A stretch of DNA of 64,000 nt from JALYNX01 sp963746905 (GTDB lineage: Bacteria > Actinomycetota > Acidimicrobiia > Spongiisociales > ZC4RG35): contig CAVVCY010000003.1 of assembly GCA_963746905.1 (NCBI GenBank), forward strand, positions 1 through 64,000, written 5' to 3'. Below the pieces are notes generated by a model. That model was not told the DNA's origin, did no database searches, and worked only from the letters and a program-made list of their open reading frames with translations. The stretch's first letter is position 1, and the number at the start of each line of letters is the position of its first letter. The position numbers were made by a program, and so were the translations under genes. Shown here one piece after another: positions 10,883 to 19,195 of the stretch.

Positions 10883-12208
10883 TCAAACGCCCTGGACCAG
10901 GGCTCCTGACCATTCAGCCCCGAGCGGGTAGGAGTAGTCGCTGATGCTGGAGGCATGCATGGTGATGCTCGTCCCCGGGGCGGTTGGTGCCAGGTAGTGA
11001 CCGTCTCTCACCACCGCCGGGTCAACGAAGTGCTCGTGGAGATGGTCGACATACTCGACGACGCGACCGTCCGTCGAGCCGCTCACCGCCAGGTAGTCGA
11101 AGATCGCCAGATGTTGCACGTATTCGCAAAGCCCAACGCCCCCGGCGTGAGGGCACACCGCGACGTCGAACTTGGCTGCCATGAGAAGCACGGCCAATAC
11201 CTCGTTTATCCCTCCCAGCCGGCACGCGTCGACCTGGGCGAAGCTGATTGCGTCACTCTGAAAGAGCTGCTTGAACATCACCCGGTTGTGACAGTGCTCG
11301 CCGGTGGCCACGCCGATCCCAAGCGGCGCCATCGCCTCGGCGATTCGAGCGTGTCCCAGGATATCATCGGGGCTGGTTGGCTCCTCGATCCACAGCGGGT
11401 GGAAGGGAGCCAATTGCTGCATCCAGGTGATTGCCTGGTCGACATCCCAGACCTGGTTGGCATCCAACATGAGAGAGCGGTCGGGACCAATCTCCTCCCG
11501 CACGATCCCGGCACGACGCACATCCTCATCGAGATCGCGCCCGACTTTGAGCTTGAAATGCTGCCAGCCGCCCTCAACCGCGGTCCGACACATCTGCCTG
11601 ATCTTCTCGTCGGAGTAGCCGAGCCATCCGATCGAGGTGGTATACGCCGGGATCCCGCTGCTCAAGACCAGTTGTTCCCGATCTGCTCGCCCAAGAGAGT
11701 TGCCCCGCAGAATGTCCAGAGCCTCCTGTGGCGTCAGAGCGTCGGTGATGTATCGGAATGGGATGCACCGGACGACTTCCTCCGGCGTCATGTCAGCCAG
11801 GAGCTTCCAAAGCGGCTTGCCCTCGGTCTTGGCATACAGGTCCCACACAGCATTGACCACAGCAGCCGTGGCCATGTGGATCACACCTTTTTCCGGGCCA
11901 ACCCAGCGCAATTGACCGTCGTCGACCAGCGAAGCCCAAAACTCTCCGAGATCTTCTGTGATCGATTCCAACGTCCTGCCCACCACCAGGTGGCGCAGAG
12001 CTTCGATCCCGGCGACGCACAACTCGTTGCCTCGCCCGGTTGTGAAAGTCATCCCGTGACCCTCGGGGCCTCCTGGTCTGTCTGTGCGCAGGATCAGGTA
12101 CGCAGCGGAGTAGTCGGGGGCTTGGTTCATGGCGTCCGACCCGTCCAGGGCGCGCGAGGTGGGGAATCGGATGTCCTCCGTCACGACGTCGACGATCGTT
12201 GTGCGCAT
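10883..12208 (-). CDS. L-fuconate dehydratase (enolase superfamily)
   Basis: 441 residues, the usual length of FucD-type L-fuconate dehydratases. Lys219/Lys221 form the KxK base motif (HFKLKVG). Metal ligands are Asp249 (MLDANQVWD), Glu275 (WIEEPTSPDD) and Glu304 (ATGEHCHN). His353 in CPHAGGVGL is the second base. The C-terminal half closely follows the FucD/ENOSF1 pattern. It removes water from L-fuconate to give 2-keto-3-deoxy-L-fuconate. It lies between the importer's binding-protein gene and the lactonase. The best-defined enzyme of the cluster; related acid sugars cannot be excluded. Confidence 0.88.
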   Translation of the reverse strand: MRTTIVDVVTEDIRFPTSRALDGSDAMNQAPDYSAAYLILRTDRPGGPEGHGMTFTTGRGNELCVAGIEALRHLVVGRTLESITEDLGEFWASLVDDGQLRWVGPEKGVIHMATAAVVNAVWDLYAKTEGKPLWKLLADMTPEEVVRCIPFRYITDALTPQEALDILRGNSLGRADREQLVLSSGIPAYTTSIGWLGYSDEKIRQMCRTAVEGGWQHFKLKVGRDLDEDVRRAGIVREEIGPDRSLMLDANQVWDVDQAITWMQQLAPFHPLWIEEPTSPDDILGHARIAEAMAPLGIGVATGEHCHNRVMFKQLFQSDAISFAQVDACRLGGINEVLAVLLMAAKFDVAVCPHAGGVGLCEYVQHLAIFDYLAVSGSTDGRVVEYVDHLHEHFVDPAVVRDGHYLAPTAPGTSITMHASSISDYSYPLGAEWSGALVQGV

Positions 12209-12252
12209 CAGAGTTCCTTTGATAGGACCAGGAGCATTCCTGACACCCGGCC

Positions 12253-12283
12253 TTCAGGGGCCCGACGGAGGCGGGCCCCTGAA
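12253..12283 (-). promoter_or_regulatory. Strong intercistronic stem-loop after the binding-protein gene
   Basis: A perfect 12-bp inverted repeat (TTCAGGGGCCCG with a 7-base loop) lies between the stop of the binding-protein gene (12305) and the start of L-fuconate dehydratase (12208). There is no T run after it on the minus strand, so it is more likely an mRNA-stabilising or attenuating hairpin than a full terminator. Such hairpins commonly keep binding-protein levels above those of the rest of an operon. Confidence 0.6.
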
Positions 12284-12304
12284 AGCGGCTGTCGACTCAG
12301 TGCC

Positions 12305-13321
12305 CTACTGGAAGTCCGCCACGTTGTCGATGGTCACCATCTCGGTCCCGGTGTCGACATTGACCTCCACTTCGGCGCCCAGAACGGCTTGGTACAGCGT
12401 CGCCATACCGAGCTCGCCCATCTTCGGTGGGAACTGAGCAACCGATGCGTCCTGCCTTCCGTCAGCGATGGCGGCAACTTCGTCGGCCGAGGCGTCGAAG
12501 CCAACCACGACGATGTCTTCCGGAGCTATTCCGGCATTCTCGATCGCTTCCAACGCACCGATGATGGGCGGGCCGCAAGCGCCGTAGATGGCGCTCACAT
12601 CGGGGTTAGCAGTTAGCAGGTCCTCGGCAGCAGCCACGCCCTTGACCTGGTCGCAGTCGGTCGGGGTCTGCGAGACGACGCTGACATCGAGATCGCCGAG
12701 GCCCTCGACCATTCCCAGGACCCGATCGTCCAGAGCAGGCACCCCGGCGACGCCCTCCAGCACTCCGAGCGTTGAGCCGGCTTCGAGGACTCCTGCGAGC
12801 CACTCGCCGGCAAGAACGCCTCCTGCGAAGTTGTCAGTCGCCACAACGGCTGACTTGCCGTCCCAGTCGGGCAGGTCGTTGTCGATGAGCACGATCTTGA
12901 CGCCTGCATCCACAGCCGCCTGGAGCGCGTCTGTGACCGCGGGACCGGTGGGAGTGATGGCGATGCCATCCACGCCCTGGGCCACCATCGACTCGATGAG
13001 CGCGATCACCCCTTCGTCGTCCGACCCTGACTCACCCATGCCAGTGATAAGCTCGACGTCGGGATGGTCAGCCGCCCAGGCTTTTGCTGCATCTTCGATG
13101 ATGAAGAAAAAGTCGACTGGGAACTTAGTGATCAGCCCGAGCTTGTAGGTCTCGCCTGCGGCGGTCGTAGACGGCGCGGCGGTGGTAGCCGGCGCGTCGG
13201 TCGTCGTGGGCTCAGTACCGGCAGGTCCAGTGGTAGTTGAATCCCCGCTTCCGCCGCAGGCGGCCACAAGCACCAGTCCAGCCAATAGGGCAGCCCAGCG
13301 GCGTGCCGTTCTTGAATTCAT
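12305..13321 (-). CDS. Sugar ABC transporter substrate-binding lipoprotein (RbsB type)
   Basis: 338 residues with a lipoprotein signal (charged start, hydrophobic run, lipobox LVAAC), a Thr/Ala/Pro-rich linker to about residue 55, then a two-lobe periplasmic-binding fold of the ribose/galactose class. Visible pieces include KLGLITKFPVDFFFIIEDA, GVDGIAITPTGP, VLIDNDLP and IYGACGPPIIGALEAIENAG. It captures a sugar outside the membrane and delivers it to the permease encoded upstream. A strong hairpin follows the gene. The ligand is unknown; the linked enzymes favour a deoxy sugar or sugar acid. Confidence 0.88.
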   Translation of the reverse strand: MNSRTARRWAALLAGLVLVAACGGSGDSTTTGPAGTEPTTTDAPATTAAPSTTAAGETYKLGLITKFPVDFFFIIEDAAKAWAADHPDVELITGMGESGSDDEGVIALIESMVAQGVDGIAITPTGPAVTDALQAAVDAGVKIVLIDNDLPDWDGKSAVVATDNFAGGVLAGEWLAGVLEAGSTLGVLEGVAGVPALDDRVLGMVEGLGDLDVSVVSQTPTDCDQVKGVAAAEDLLTANPDVSAIYGACGPPIIGALEAIENAGIAPEDIVVVGFDASADEVAAIADGRQDASVAQFPPKMGELGMATLYQAVLGAEVEVNVDTGTEMVTIDNVADFQ

Positions 13322-13415
13322 CCCATTCCTCCTCTTGTTGGTTGGGTGGAGTCGTTTCTATGCACCCGGCACCGCCACCCAAGGCCGGCGCCGAAACCGA
13401 TGTCTGGTCACTCCG

Positions 13416-14180
13416 TCAACCGTCACCTCCAACGATCAGGGAGACGATGCGCTCTCGAGAGCTCTCCGATGGAATCATCTCGCCCACGTTGCGTCCGCGG
13501 CGCATGACCATTGCCCGATCGGCGACTTCCATCACGTGGTCCATCGCATGGGAGATCACCACCACGCCTTTCCCTTCGTCTCTGAGGCGCTTGATGAGGT
13601 CGAGCACCCGTGATGCTTCACGCACCCCGAGTGCCGCTGTGGGCTCGTCCAGGATCACGAGCCGTGAGGCAAATGCGGTGGCTCGGGCCACCGCAACCGC
13701 TTGACGCTGGCCACCGGACATCAGTCCAACCGATGCCTCGAAGTCAGGCAAAGTGACCTGAAGGCGATCGAGGACATCTTGTGTTGCCTGCGACATAGCC
13801 CGCCTCCGCATCAGTCGCATGCCAAACGGCAGCCAGCTCGGCCCGGCGAGCTCCCGGCCGGCGTAGAAGTTTGCAGAGGGGCTGAGGTTGTCGAAGAGGG
13901 CCAGGTCCTGATAGACCGTCTCGATACCCAGGGCGCGAGCGTCGGCAGGGCTGTGCATCTGCACCGGTTCGCCATCGATTTCGATCACACCTGTGTCGAG
14001 TCGATGGACTCCGCTCATGCACTTGATGAGGGTCGACTTGCCGGCGCCGTTGTCTCCGAGAATCGCCATCACCTCCCCGGCGAAGATATCGACGTCTACC
14101 TCGTTGAGGGCGAGCACACCGCCAAAGCGCTTGGTTCCACGCCGCACGCTCAACAGTGGGAGAGCACTGTCCGGTCTCAC
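13416..14180 (-). CDS. Sugar ABC transporter ATP-binding protein (single-domain, FrcA-like)
   Basis: 254 residues with one ABC domain. Walker A GDNGAGKST is at 42-50, signature MSGGQRQ at about 154-160, Walker B VILDEPTAALG at about 175-185, and the H-loop in VISHAMDH. Ribose-type importers usually have a double-length ATPase; a half-size one matches the fructose FrcA-like subgroup and would act as a homodimer. Its ATG overlaps the permease stop codon by four bases, so the two are translated together. Confidence 0.9.
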   Translation of the reverse strand: MRPDSALPLLSVRRGTKRFGGVLALNEVDVDIFAGEVMAILGDNGAGKSTLIKCMSGVHRLDTGVIEIDGEPVQMHSPADARALGIETVYQDLALFDNLSPSANFYAGRELAGPSWLPFGMRLMRRRAMSQATQDVLDRLQVTLPDFEASVGLMSGGQRQAVAVARATAFASRLVILDEPTAALGVREASRVLDLIKRLRDEGKGVVVISHAMDHVMEVADRAMVMRRGRNVGEMIPSESSRERIVSLIVGGDG

Positions 14181-15301
14181 GTTCTGGTCGCCTGTATTAG
14201 ACGGAGCCTGTTCTCCAAGTGGCCGCGCAGAACGTCGGATTCGGCGGCGACGATGATCACGACCCCGAGGACGATCAACTGGAAGAACGAGTCCAGGTTG
14301 GCCAGGTTCATGGCGTTTCTAATGACGCCAATCATCAACGCCCCGACCAGCGCGTGGCTCACCTTTCCCCGTCCGCCCAGAAAGCTGGCGCCACCGATGA
14401 TCACCGCTGCGATGGCGTCGAGCTCGGCCAAGGCGCCAAAAGTGGGGGCACCGGCATTGGTTCGGCCCGCGGTGAGCAAGCCGGCTATGCCAGCGGTCAA
14501 GCCGCAGAAGACGTAGACAGAGATCAGGATCGCCGACGTCGGGATCGCCGTCCGATGCGCTGCCTCGGGGCTGCCGCCGACCGCGTAGATCCAGCGACCC
14601 CAGACGACACGGGTCGTCAGCATCCACACTGCCACTGCCACACCAGCGACGACAAACGATGACACGGGGAGCCATCCGAAGATCGTGTCCCCGCCAATGA
14701 CCCGGATCACCGGAGGCATCTCCTGGATGGGGCGTCCGTTCGAGAGCCACAGGGCGACTCCCCGCACCAGCGTGAAAGTCGCGAGTGTGACGATGAATGG
14801 GTGCGGTATCCGTCCTTTCACGAAGAGGACGCCGTTGACCAGACCCACTGCCAGTCCCGCGCCGAGCATGACCGCGATCACCGCCAGACTTGAGTTGCCG
14901 GCGTGGAAGACCAGGGCTCCCGTAACGGTCGCGAGGGCCAGCGTGGACCCGACGGAGAGGTCGATTCCCCGCGTGACTATCACAAGCAGCTGGCCCAGCG
15001 ACAGAACCGCAATCACCGCAGTTTGAGCGAGCACGTTCCCGATGTTGCGAGTGGTGAGAAAGAGCGGTATTAACAAGGCGATGAAGGCGATGAGGAAGAC
15101 GAGGATCAGAAGCGGCCCTGCCCGAAGCAGGAACAACGCCACTCGCAGCGAGCCGTCGAATCTGGCGACAGGCTCGCTTCCGGGGTCCGCCGAGGCCGCC
15201 TCGTGCGTCGTCACCGGTCGGTCGTCGGAGCGATGGGGCTGGGAGGTCGACCGAGACTCGATCAGTGCGGCGTCCTCCGGGGGGCCTACCCGCTCCTCCA
15301 C
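14177..15301 (-). CDS. Sugar ABC transporter permease (RbsC/FrcC type)
   Basis: 374 residues. A hydrophilic N-terminal extension of about 60 residues is followed by eight to ten membrane segments and the family motifs TRGIDLSVGSTLAL and GGASFLGGRGKV. It forms the membrane channel of the importer. It is the first gene of the minus-strand operon permease, ATPase, binding protein, L-fuconate dehydratase, lactonase. The long N-terminus may be over-extended; a later start would lose only the hydrophilic part. The operon faces the GntR gene across 119 bases. Confidence 0.88.
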   Translation of the reverse strand: MEERVGPPEDAALIESRSTSQPHRSDDRPVTTHEAASADPGSEPVARFDGSLRVALFLLRAGPLLILVFLIAFIALLIPLFLTTRNIGNVLAQTAVIAVLSLGQLLVIVTRGIDLSVGSTLALATVTGALVFHAGNSSLAVIAVMLGAGLAVGLVNGVLFVKGRIPHPFIVTLATFTLVRGVALWLSNGRPIQEMPPVIRVIGGDTIFGWLPVSSFVVAGVAVAVWMLTTRVVWGRWIYAVGGSPEAAHRTAIPTSAILISVYVFCGLTAGIAGLLTAGRTNAGAPTFGALAELDAIAAVIIGGASFLGGRGKVSHALVGALMIGVIRNAMNLANLDSFFQLIVLGVVIIVAAESDVLRGHLENRLRLIQATRT

Positions 15302-15375
15302 GTTTCGCCTCCTTCCTGCGTGAGTGATCGGGTGTATGACCCCGATTTGACCGGCGCTGGCTCCGAATCGCTACG

Positions 15376-15396
15376 ATAGGACCTTAAACATCCTAT
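15376..15396. promoter_or_regulatory. Inverted repeat, likely GntR operator
   Basis: A perfect inverted repeat ATAGGA-N9-TCCTAT lies between the permease start (15301) and the GntR start (15421). A second smaller repeat, CTCGA-AA-TCGAG, is at 15402-15413 just before the GntR start codon. Position in a divergent gap next to a GntR gene suggests autoregulation and control of the importer operon. Binding is inferred. Confidence 0.55.
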
Positions 15397-15420
15397 GTCT
15401 ACTCGAAATCGAGGGAATCA

Positions 15421-16131
15421 ATGTCGGCGCCTTTGACCGAGGCCGCGATACGAAAGATCAGGGAAATGGTTGCGACCGGGACCCTTATTCCCGGCGCCAA
15501 GCTCCCCCCTGAGGCGGAACTGGCCGGCGAGCTGGGGGCCTCGAGGAACACAGTGAGAGAGGCGGTTCGAGGTCTGGTGACCGCGGGCGTCCTCGACGTG
15601 CGCCGCGGTGACGGAACCTATGTGACCAGCCTGCGTCCCGAGCAGTTGCTCGACGGGATCGGCGCCGCGGCCGAGCTCATGGCCGACGGGTTCTCACTGG
15701 AACTGGTTCAGGTGCGTCGCATCCTCGAGCCGGCGGCGACCGCCCTTGCCGCGCTGCGGATCGATGAGGACACACTGGCCGAGCTTGAAGTGCTGCTGAA
15801 CCGGATGCGCTCAGCCGAAAGTCAGGAGGTTCTGGTTCAGGCGGACAGCGACTTTCACGCTGTGGTCGCCGCGGCCTCCGGCAACTCAACTCTGGCCTCG
15901 ATGCTCGGCGGCGTCTCCACGAGGACGATGCGCTCGCGAATCTGGCGTGGCGTCATCGAGGAGGACGCCAAGGCGCAGACCATCGCCCAACACGCAGAGA
16001 TCCTGCGGGCGCTGCGAGACCGTGACCCATCGCTGGGGGAGGCCGCAGCCCTGGTCCACGTCGCCACCACCGAAGCCTCGCTGCGCCGCATGATCAACCC
16101 ACCTCAAGATCAAGAGCACCTCCCCATCTGA
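15421..16131 (+). CDS. GntR-family regulator, FadR/FCD subgroup
   Basis: 236 residues. The N-terminal winged HTH is LIPGAKLPPEAELAGELGAS followed by RNTVREAVRGLVTAGVLDV, ending in the wing RRGDGTYVTS. The C-terminal all-helical FCD effector domain has DFHAVVAAASGN and AQHAEILRALRDRD, which carry the usual metal/ligand residues. It diverges from the sugar importer operon with an operator-like repeat between. FCD regulators typically respond to a pathway sugar acid and repress; that fits here but is inferred. Confidence 0.88.
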   Translation: MSAPLTEAAIRKIREMVATGTLIPGAKLPPEAELAGELGASRNTVREAVRGLVTAGVLDVRRGDGTYVTSLRPEQLLDGIGAAAELMADGFSLELVQVRRILEPAATALAALRIDEDTLAELEVLLNRMRSAESQEVLVQADSDFHAVVAAASGNSTLASMLGGVSTRTMRSRIWRGVIEEDAKAQTIAQHAEILRALRDRDPSLGEAAALVHVATTEASLRRMINPPQDQEHLPI

Positions 16132-16153
16132 AGGCCTCCGGTGGACCCGGGCT

Positions 16154-17113
16154 CTAGGTTCTCCACGGAAGGGTGGCGTCGCCCAGAGCGTCGACCTCCT
16201 CGGCTGTCAACGCGAAGGTAAGGGCGCCAGCATTGGCGGCTGCCTGGTTCCCGTCCTTGGCGCCGGGGATGGGAAGCACGGCCGTGTTCTCGATCAGCCA
16301 ACGCAAGGCCACCTGGCCGGGAGTCTTCTCATGGCGGTCGCCGATCTCGATAAGGAGTTGGACCACAGGTTGCAGCGCCTCGAGTGCCCTGCCCCGGTAC
16401 CGGGGAAGGACTCGTCGGAAGAATCCGTGAGGACGGATCGCCGTCGAATACTTGCCCGTTAACAGGCCTCCGGCCAGGGGGGTGTAGGCGATGAGGGTCA
16501 CGCCGAGCTCCTGGCAGGCGTCGAGGACCCCGTTGGTCTCGGGTTGCCGGTGAAGTAGCGAGTATTCCACCTGGTTGGAGGCGAGCGGGATGCCGCGTTC
16601 GGCGAGGGCAGCGTGAGCCTGACGCATTTGCGCGGCCGAGTAGTTGCTGACCCCGACAGCACGTATCTTCCCGGCTTCGACACCGTCGGCCATCTGGTTC
16701 ATGAGTGTCGGGATCGAGATTCTCCCTGGGTAGTGATGCTGATAGAGGTCGACGGTGTCACGACCCAATCGGGAGAGGCTGGATTCGAGCTCATCGGGGA
16801 AGTCCTCTGATCGGAAGCGAAACCCGGAAGGGAACTTGGTAGCGATCAGAGCGTCTCTTCCCGCTGCTAACTCGCCGAGGCGTCGCTCGGATGCGCCGCC
16901 GCTGTACATGGCGGCGGTGTCGAACAGGTTCACCCCCACCGCGAGGCTCGCCACCATTGCCTGCTCTTCGCTTTGGGGCCCATGGGCGCCGCCGTATGCC
17001 ATCTTGGCGGGGTGGAGCCGGGCCAGCCCCCGAGCGTCGCCCCAGGTCATGGCCCCCGCACCGAGACGGGGAACACCCAGGTCGCTCTGTCCTAGGCGGT
17101 GGGGGTGTTCCAT
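16154..17113 (-). CDS. Aldo/keto reductase
   Basis: 319 residues with the catalytic tetrad visible: Asp65 and Tyr70 (NLFDTAAMYSGG), Lys93 (LIATKF) and His126 or 127 (LYQHHYPG). Later motifs are VGVSNYS, NQVEYSLLHR and the cofactor-binding VLPIPGAKD. A NADPH-dependent oxidoreductase of the AKR superfamily; the substrate is not predictable. Third intact gene of the minus-strand operon behind the luciferase-like enzyme and the deazaflavin-dependent protein, 10 bases after the latter, presumably under the divergent TetR regulator. Confidence 0.87.
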   Translation of the reverse strand: MEHPHRLGQSDLGVPRLGAGAMTWGDARGLARLHPAKMAYGGAHGPQSEEQAMVASLAVGVNLFDTAAMYSGGASERRLGELAAGRDALIATKFPSGFRFRSEDFPDELESSLSRLGRDTVDLYQHHYPGRISIPTLMNQMADGVEAGKIRAVGVSNYSAAQMRQAHAALAERGIPLASNQVEYSLLHRQPETNGVLDACQELGVTLIAYTPLAGGLLTGKYSTAIRPHGFFRRVLPRYRGRALEALQPVVQLLIEIGDRHEKTPGQVALRWLIENTAVLPIPGAKDGNQAAANAGALTFALTAEEVDALGDATLPWRT

Positions 17114-17123
17114 ACTTCCTTCC

Positions 17124-17492
17124 TCAGCCCACTCTGCTCAGGTCGAGATCGACGGCGATGGGGAGCGCGGTCTCCCGCCACGAGGTCAGGTCACCGGAGT
17201 AGCGGGCGGCGTACTTGTCGTGGACCGCATCCCGGGCCAGTCGATCCTCCTGCGGGTCGGACACGATGCGAGCGGTGCCTTTGTACCCGTCGGCGCCGAC
17301 GCGAACCCTTACGCCGGGGGTGCGGGTCAGGTTGCGAACCCAGTCGGAACGGTTCCCGCCGCCTGAGAGCAGGTAGAGGCTCCACCCGTGTTGTGCGAAC
17401 CAGATTTCGATGGTGTGAGGACGGCCGCTCACTCTGCCCACCGTGGTCAGGTCGATCAGAAAGTGGCGATCGAGGTCCGTGGCCATCATCAC
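17124..17492 (-). CDS. Deazaflavin (F420)-dependent nitroreductase-family protein
   Basis: 122 residues of the Ddn/DUF385-like split-barrel family, with LTTVGRVSGRPHTIEIWF at the start and YLLSGGGNRSDWVRNL in the cofactor-binding half. Members bind F420 or a related flavin and reduce quinones, nitro compounds or fatty acids. It lies 2 bases after the stop of the F420 luciferase-like gene, so both likely use the same cofactor pool. The presence of F420 enzymes supports an actinobacterial host. Confidence 0.8.
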   Translation of the reverse strand: MMMATDLDRHFLIDLTTVGRVSGRPHTIEIWFAQHGWSLYLLSGGGNRSDWVRNLTRTPGVRVRVGADGYKGTARIVSDPQEDRLARDAVHDKYAARYSGDLTSWRETALPIAVDLDLSRVG

Positions 17493-17494
17493 GG

Positions 17495-18403
17495 TCAGCT
17501 TCGCGACTCGGCGAGTTGCGGCATGACCTCGGTCGCCAACAGCTCGATTGCGTCGGGATTGTGGACGTCAGCGGTGTTGACGATCACCTGCTGCACCCCG
17601 GCGTCGCCAAGACGACCGAACCTCTCCACGAGCTGGTCGGCGGACTCGGTGGTGGACCTCCAGGCGTTCGAACTGAACAGGCTCACCGACTGCAGGGTGG
17701 TGCGCTCGATCTCCTCGTAAGGGCGTCCTACCGTCTCGCAATGCTCGGCGAGGATCCGGTACTTGTGACGGAGCTGGTCGGGATCGCCAAAGAGGTTGGA
17801 GGCGTCGGCGTAACGAGCCACCAGGCGCAGCGTCTTCTTCTCGCCCCCGCCGCCGATCATGATCGGCACCCTTGGTCGGGAGATCGACTGGGGCACGTTG
17901 AGGAGACGCTCGGCGGTGAACAGGTGGCCTTCGAACCGTGTTTCGCTTCCTCGCTCTCCGTCGAACATGTGGTTGGCGATCTGCAGGGTGTCTTCGAGCA
18001 TCTCGAATCGGGCCTTGGTCTCGGGAAAAGGGAAGCCCAGGCCCACGGACTCCGCCTGGTTCCAGCCGGCGCCGAGGCCAAGCCAGGCCCGTCCCCCGGA
18101 GAGCACATCGAGGGTGGTGGCGGCTTTCACCCAAAGCCCGGGGTTGCGGTAGTGGACCCCGCCGACCATCAGCCCAAGGCGGGCCCGTTGGGTGTGTGCG
18201 GCCATGAACCCGAGGGCGGTCCAGCCCTCGAGCATCGGTTCGGTCTCCGAGCCCGGTCCACCGATTTGCCAGAAATGGTCCATCACCCAGATCGAGTCGA
18301 ATCCGGCCTCATCGGCGGAGCGCACCACCCGAGCGAGGGTGGGGCCGATCGCCTCCGGACCGCCCGGCCAGGTGAAGGAGTAGACCTGGAGTCCGAACCT
18401 CAT
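17495..18403 (-). CDS. LLM-class F420-dependent oxidoreductase
   Basis: 302 residues of the luciferase-like TIM-barrel family: SADEAGFDSIWVMDHFWQ near the start, LGLGAGWNQAE mid-protein and PIMIGGGGEKKTLRLVARYA, the pattern of F420-dependent enzymes. The ATG overlaps the stop of the short remnant gene upstream (ATGA), indicating translational coupling. It acts in the cytoplasm with reduced or oxidised F420. Substrate unknown. Confidence 0.85.
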   Translation of the reverse strand: MRFGLQVYSFTWPGGPEAIGPTLARVVRSADEAGFDSIWVMDHFWQIGGPGSETEPMLEGWTALGFMAAHTQRARLGLMVGGVHYRNPGLWVKAATTLDVLSGGRAWLGLGAGWNQAESVGLGFPFPETKARFEMLEDTLQIANHMFDGERGSETRFEGHLFTAERLLNVPQSISRPRVPIMIGGGGEKKTLRLVARYADASNLFGDPDQLRHKYRILAEHCETVGRPYEEIERTTLQSVSLFSSNAWRSTTESADQLVERFGRLGDAGVQQVIVNTADVHNPDAIELLATEVMPQLAESRS

Positions 18404-18546
18404 CGGACCACCTCGATGTTGAGCGCAGAGAGGTGCATCGCCGCTTCCACGCTTCTCATTCCGACGGTCCCTTCGCGGCCGAAGTCGACCGGCTCGGCCG
18501 CCGCCGTCTGGCCCACAGGGCCGGTGCCTAGCACTGCGATCCTCAC
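18400..18546 (-). pseudogene. Remnant of an F420H2:NADP-reductase-like Rossmann protein (internal deletion)
   Basis: A GTG at 18546 opens a 48-codon frame. The first 30 residues carry the dinucleotide-binding start VRIAVLGTGPVGQT of NADPH-dependent F420 reductase-like proteins. The last about 18 residues, ending LSALNIEVVR, resemble the extreme C-terminus of the same family (typically FNIKVVR). The central 150 or more residues are missing, so this looks like an in-frame internal deletion that kept the stop overlapping the next ATG. It may still be translated as a leader that couples to the LLM gene. Confidence 0.55.
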
Positions 18547-18564
18547 GTCAGGTCCCTCCAAAAT

Positions 18565-18611
18565 GACACAGGTCTGTCTATCAATCCTTGAAAGGTACAG
18601 ACAGGTCTGTA
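18565..18611. promoter_or_regulatory. Two TetR-type operator palindromes
   Basis: The divergent gap contains GACACAGGTCTGTC (18565-18578) and the perfect palindrome TACAGACAGGTCTGTA (18596-18611). Both share the core ACAGGTCTGT. The second ends two bases before the TetR start codon. The spacing and shared core fit TetR dimers repressing both the regulator and the F420 enzyme operon. Confidence 0.7.
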
Positions 18612-18613
18612 TC

Positions 18614-19195
18614 ATGTCAATCCTGATGACCACCACCCAAGATCTGCCGGTCCGACAACGCATCCTGGAGACGGCGCAGCGCCTCTTCTATCGGAACGGG
18701 TTCCGAGCGGTAGGGATCGACACCATCATCGCCGAGGCCGGGGTGGCGAAGATGAGCCTGTACCGGCACTTCCCCTCCAAGGACGACCTCATCGTCGCCT
18801 ACCTCGAGGAGTCCAACCGTCAGTATTGGGAGTGGCTCGACGGGGCCGTCGCCCATCTCGACAATCCGGAGGAGAAGCTGGTCGGCATGTTCGAGGCGAT
18901 CGAGAAGCTGGCGACCAGCCCCGAGTGCCTGGGCTGCACCTTTCAGGGCACCGCCGCCGAGTTCCCCGACCGCGACCATCCCGGCCATCAGGCCGCCCTC
19001 GCTCACAAGAGGACGGTGCGTGACCGGTTCGCCAGGCTCGCCCAGGAAGCAAGGTTGCGTGACCCCGAGAAGCTCGCCGACAGCCTCCTACTGCTCATGG
19101 ACGGCGCTTGGGTGGCGGCCCGCATGTACGGTCCGCGCAATCCCGCCGCCGGTCTGGCCGCCACCGCAGGAACCCTGATCGAGGCGCACCGTTGA
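18614..19195 (+). CDS. TetR-family regulator
   Basis: 193 residues from ATG 18614; ATG 18626 also fits. The N-terminal HTH is FYRNGFRAVGIDTIIAEAGV then AKMSLYRHFPSKDDLIVAYL, the TetR signature. The C-terminal part has CLGCTFQGTAAEFPDRDHPG and RDPEKLADSLLLLMDGAWVA, as in the YcdC-like/TetR_C subgroup. It diverges from the LLM/Ddn/AKR operon with two matching palindromes between, so it likely represses that operon until an unknown small molecule binds. Confidence 0.87.
   Translation: MSILMTTTQDLPVRQRILETAQRLFYRNGFRAVGIDTIIAEAGVAKMSLYRHFPSKDDLIVAYLEESNRQYWEWLDGAVAHLDNPEEKLVGMFEAIEKLATSPECLGCTFQGTAAEFPDRDHPGHQAALAHKRTVRDRFARLAQEARLRDPEKLADSLLLLMDGAWVAARMYGPRNPAAGLAATAGTLIEAHR

Noticed and set aside
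10955..12616. A 553-codon open frame on the plus strand
   Set aside because: It lies antisense to L-fuconate dehydratase and the binding-protein gene, has no recognisable motif and is a by-product of GC-rich codon use.
17099..18613. Long N-terminal extension of the TetR gene frame
   Set aside because: It runs antisense to the F420 enzyme operon and shows no protein motif; the regulator starts at 18614, after the operators.
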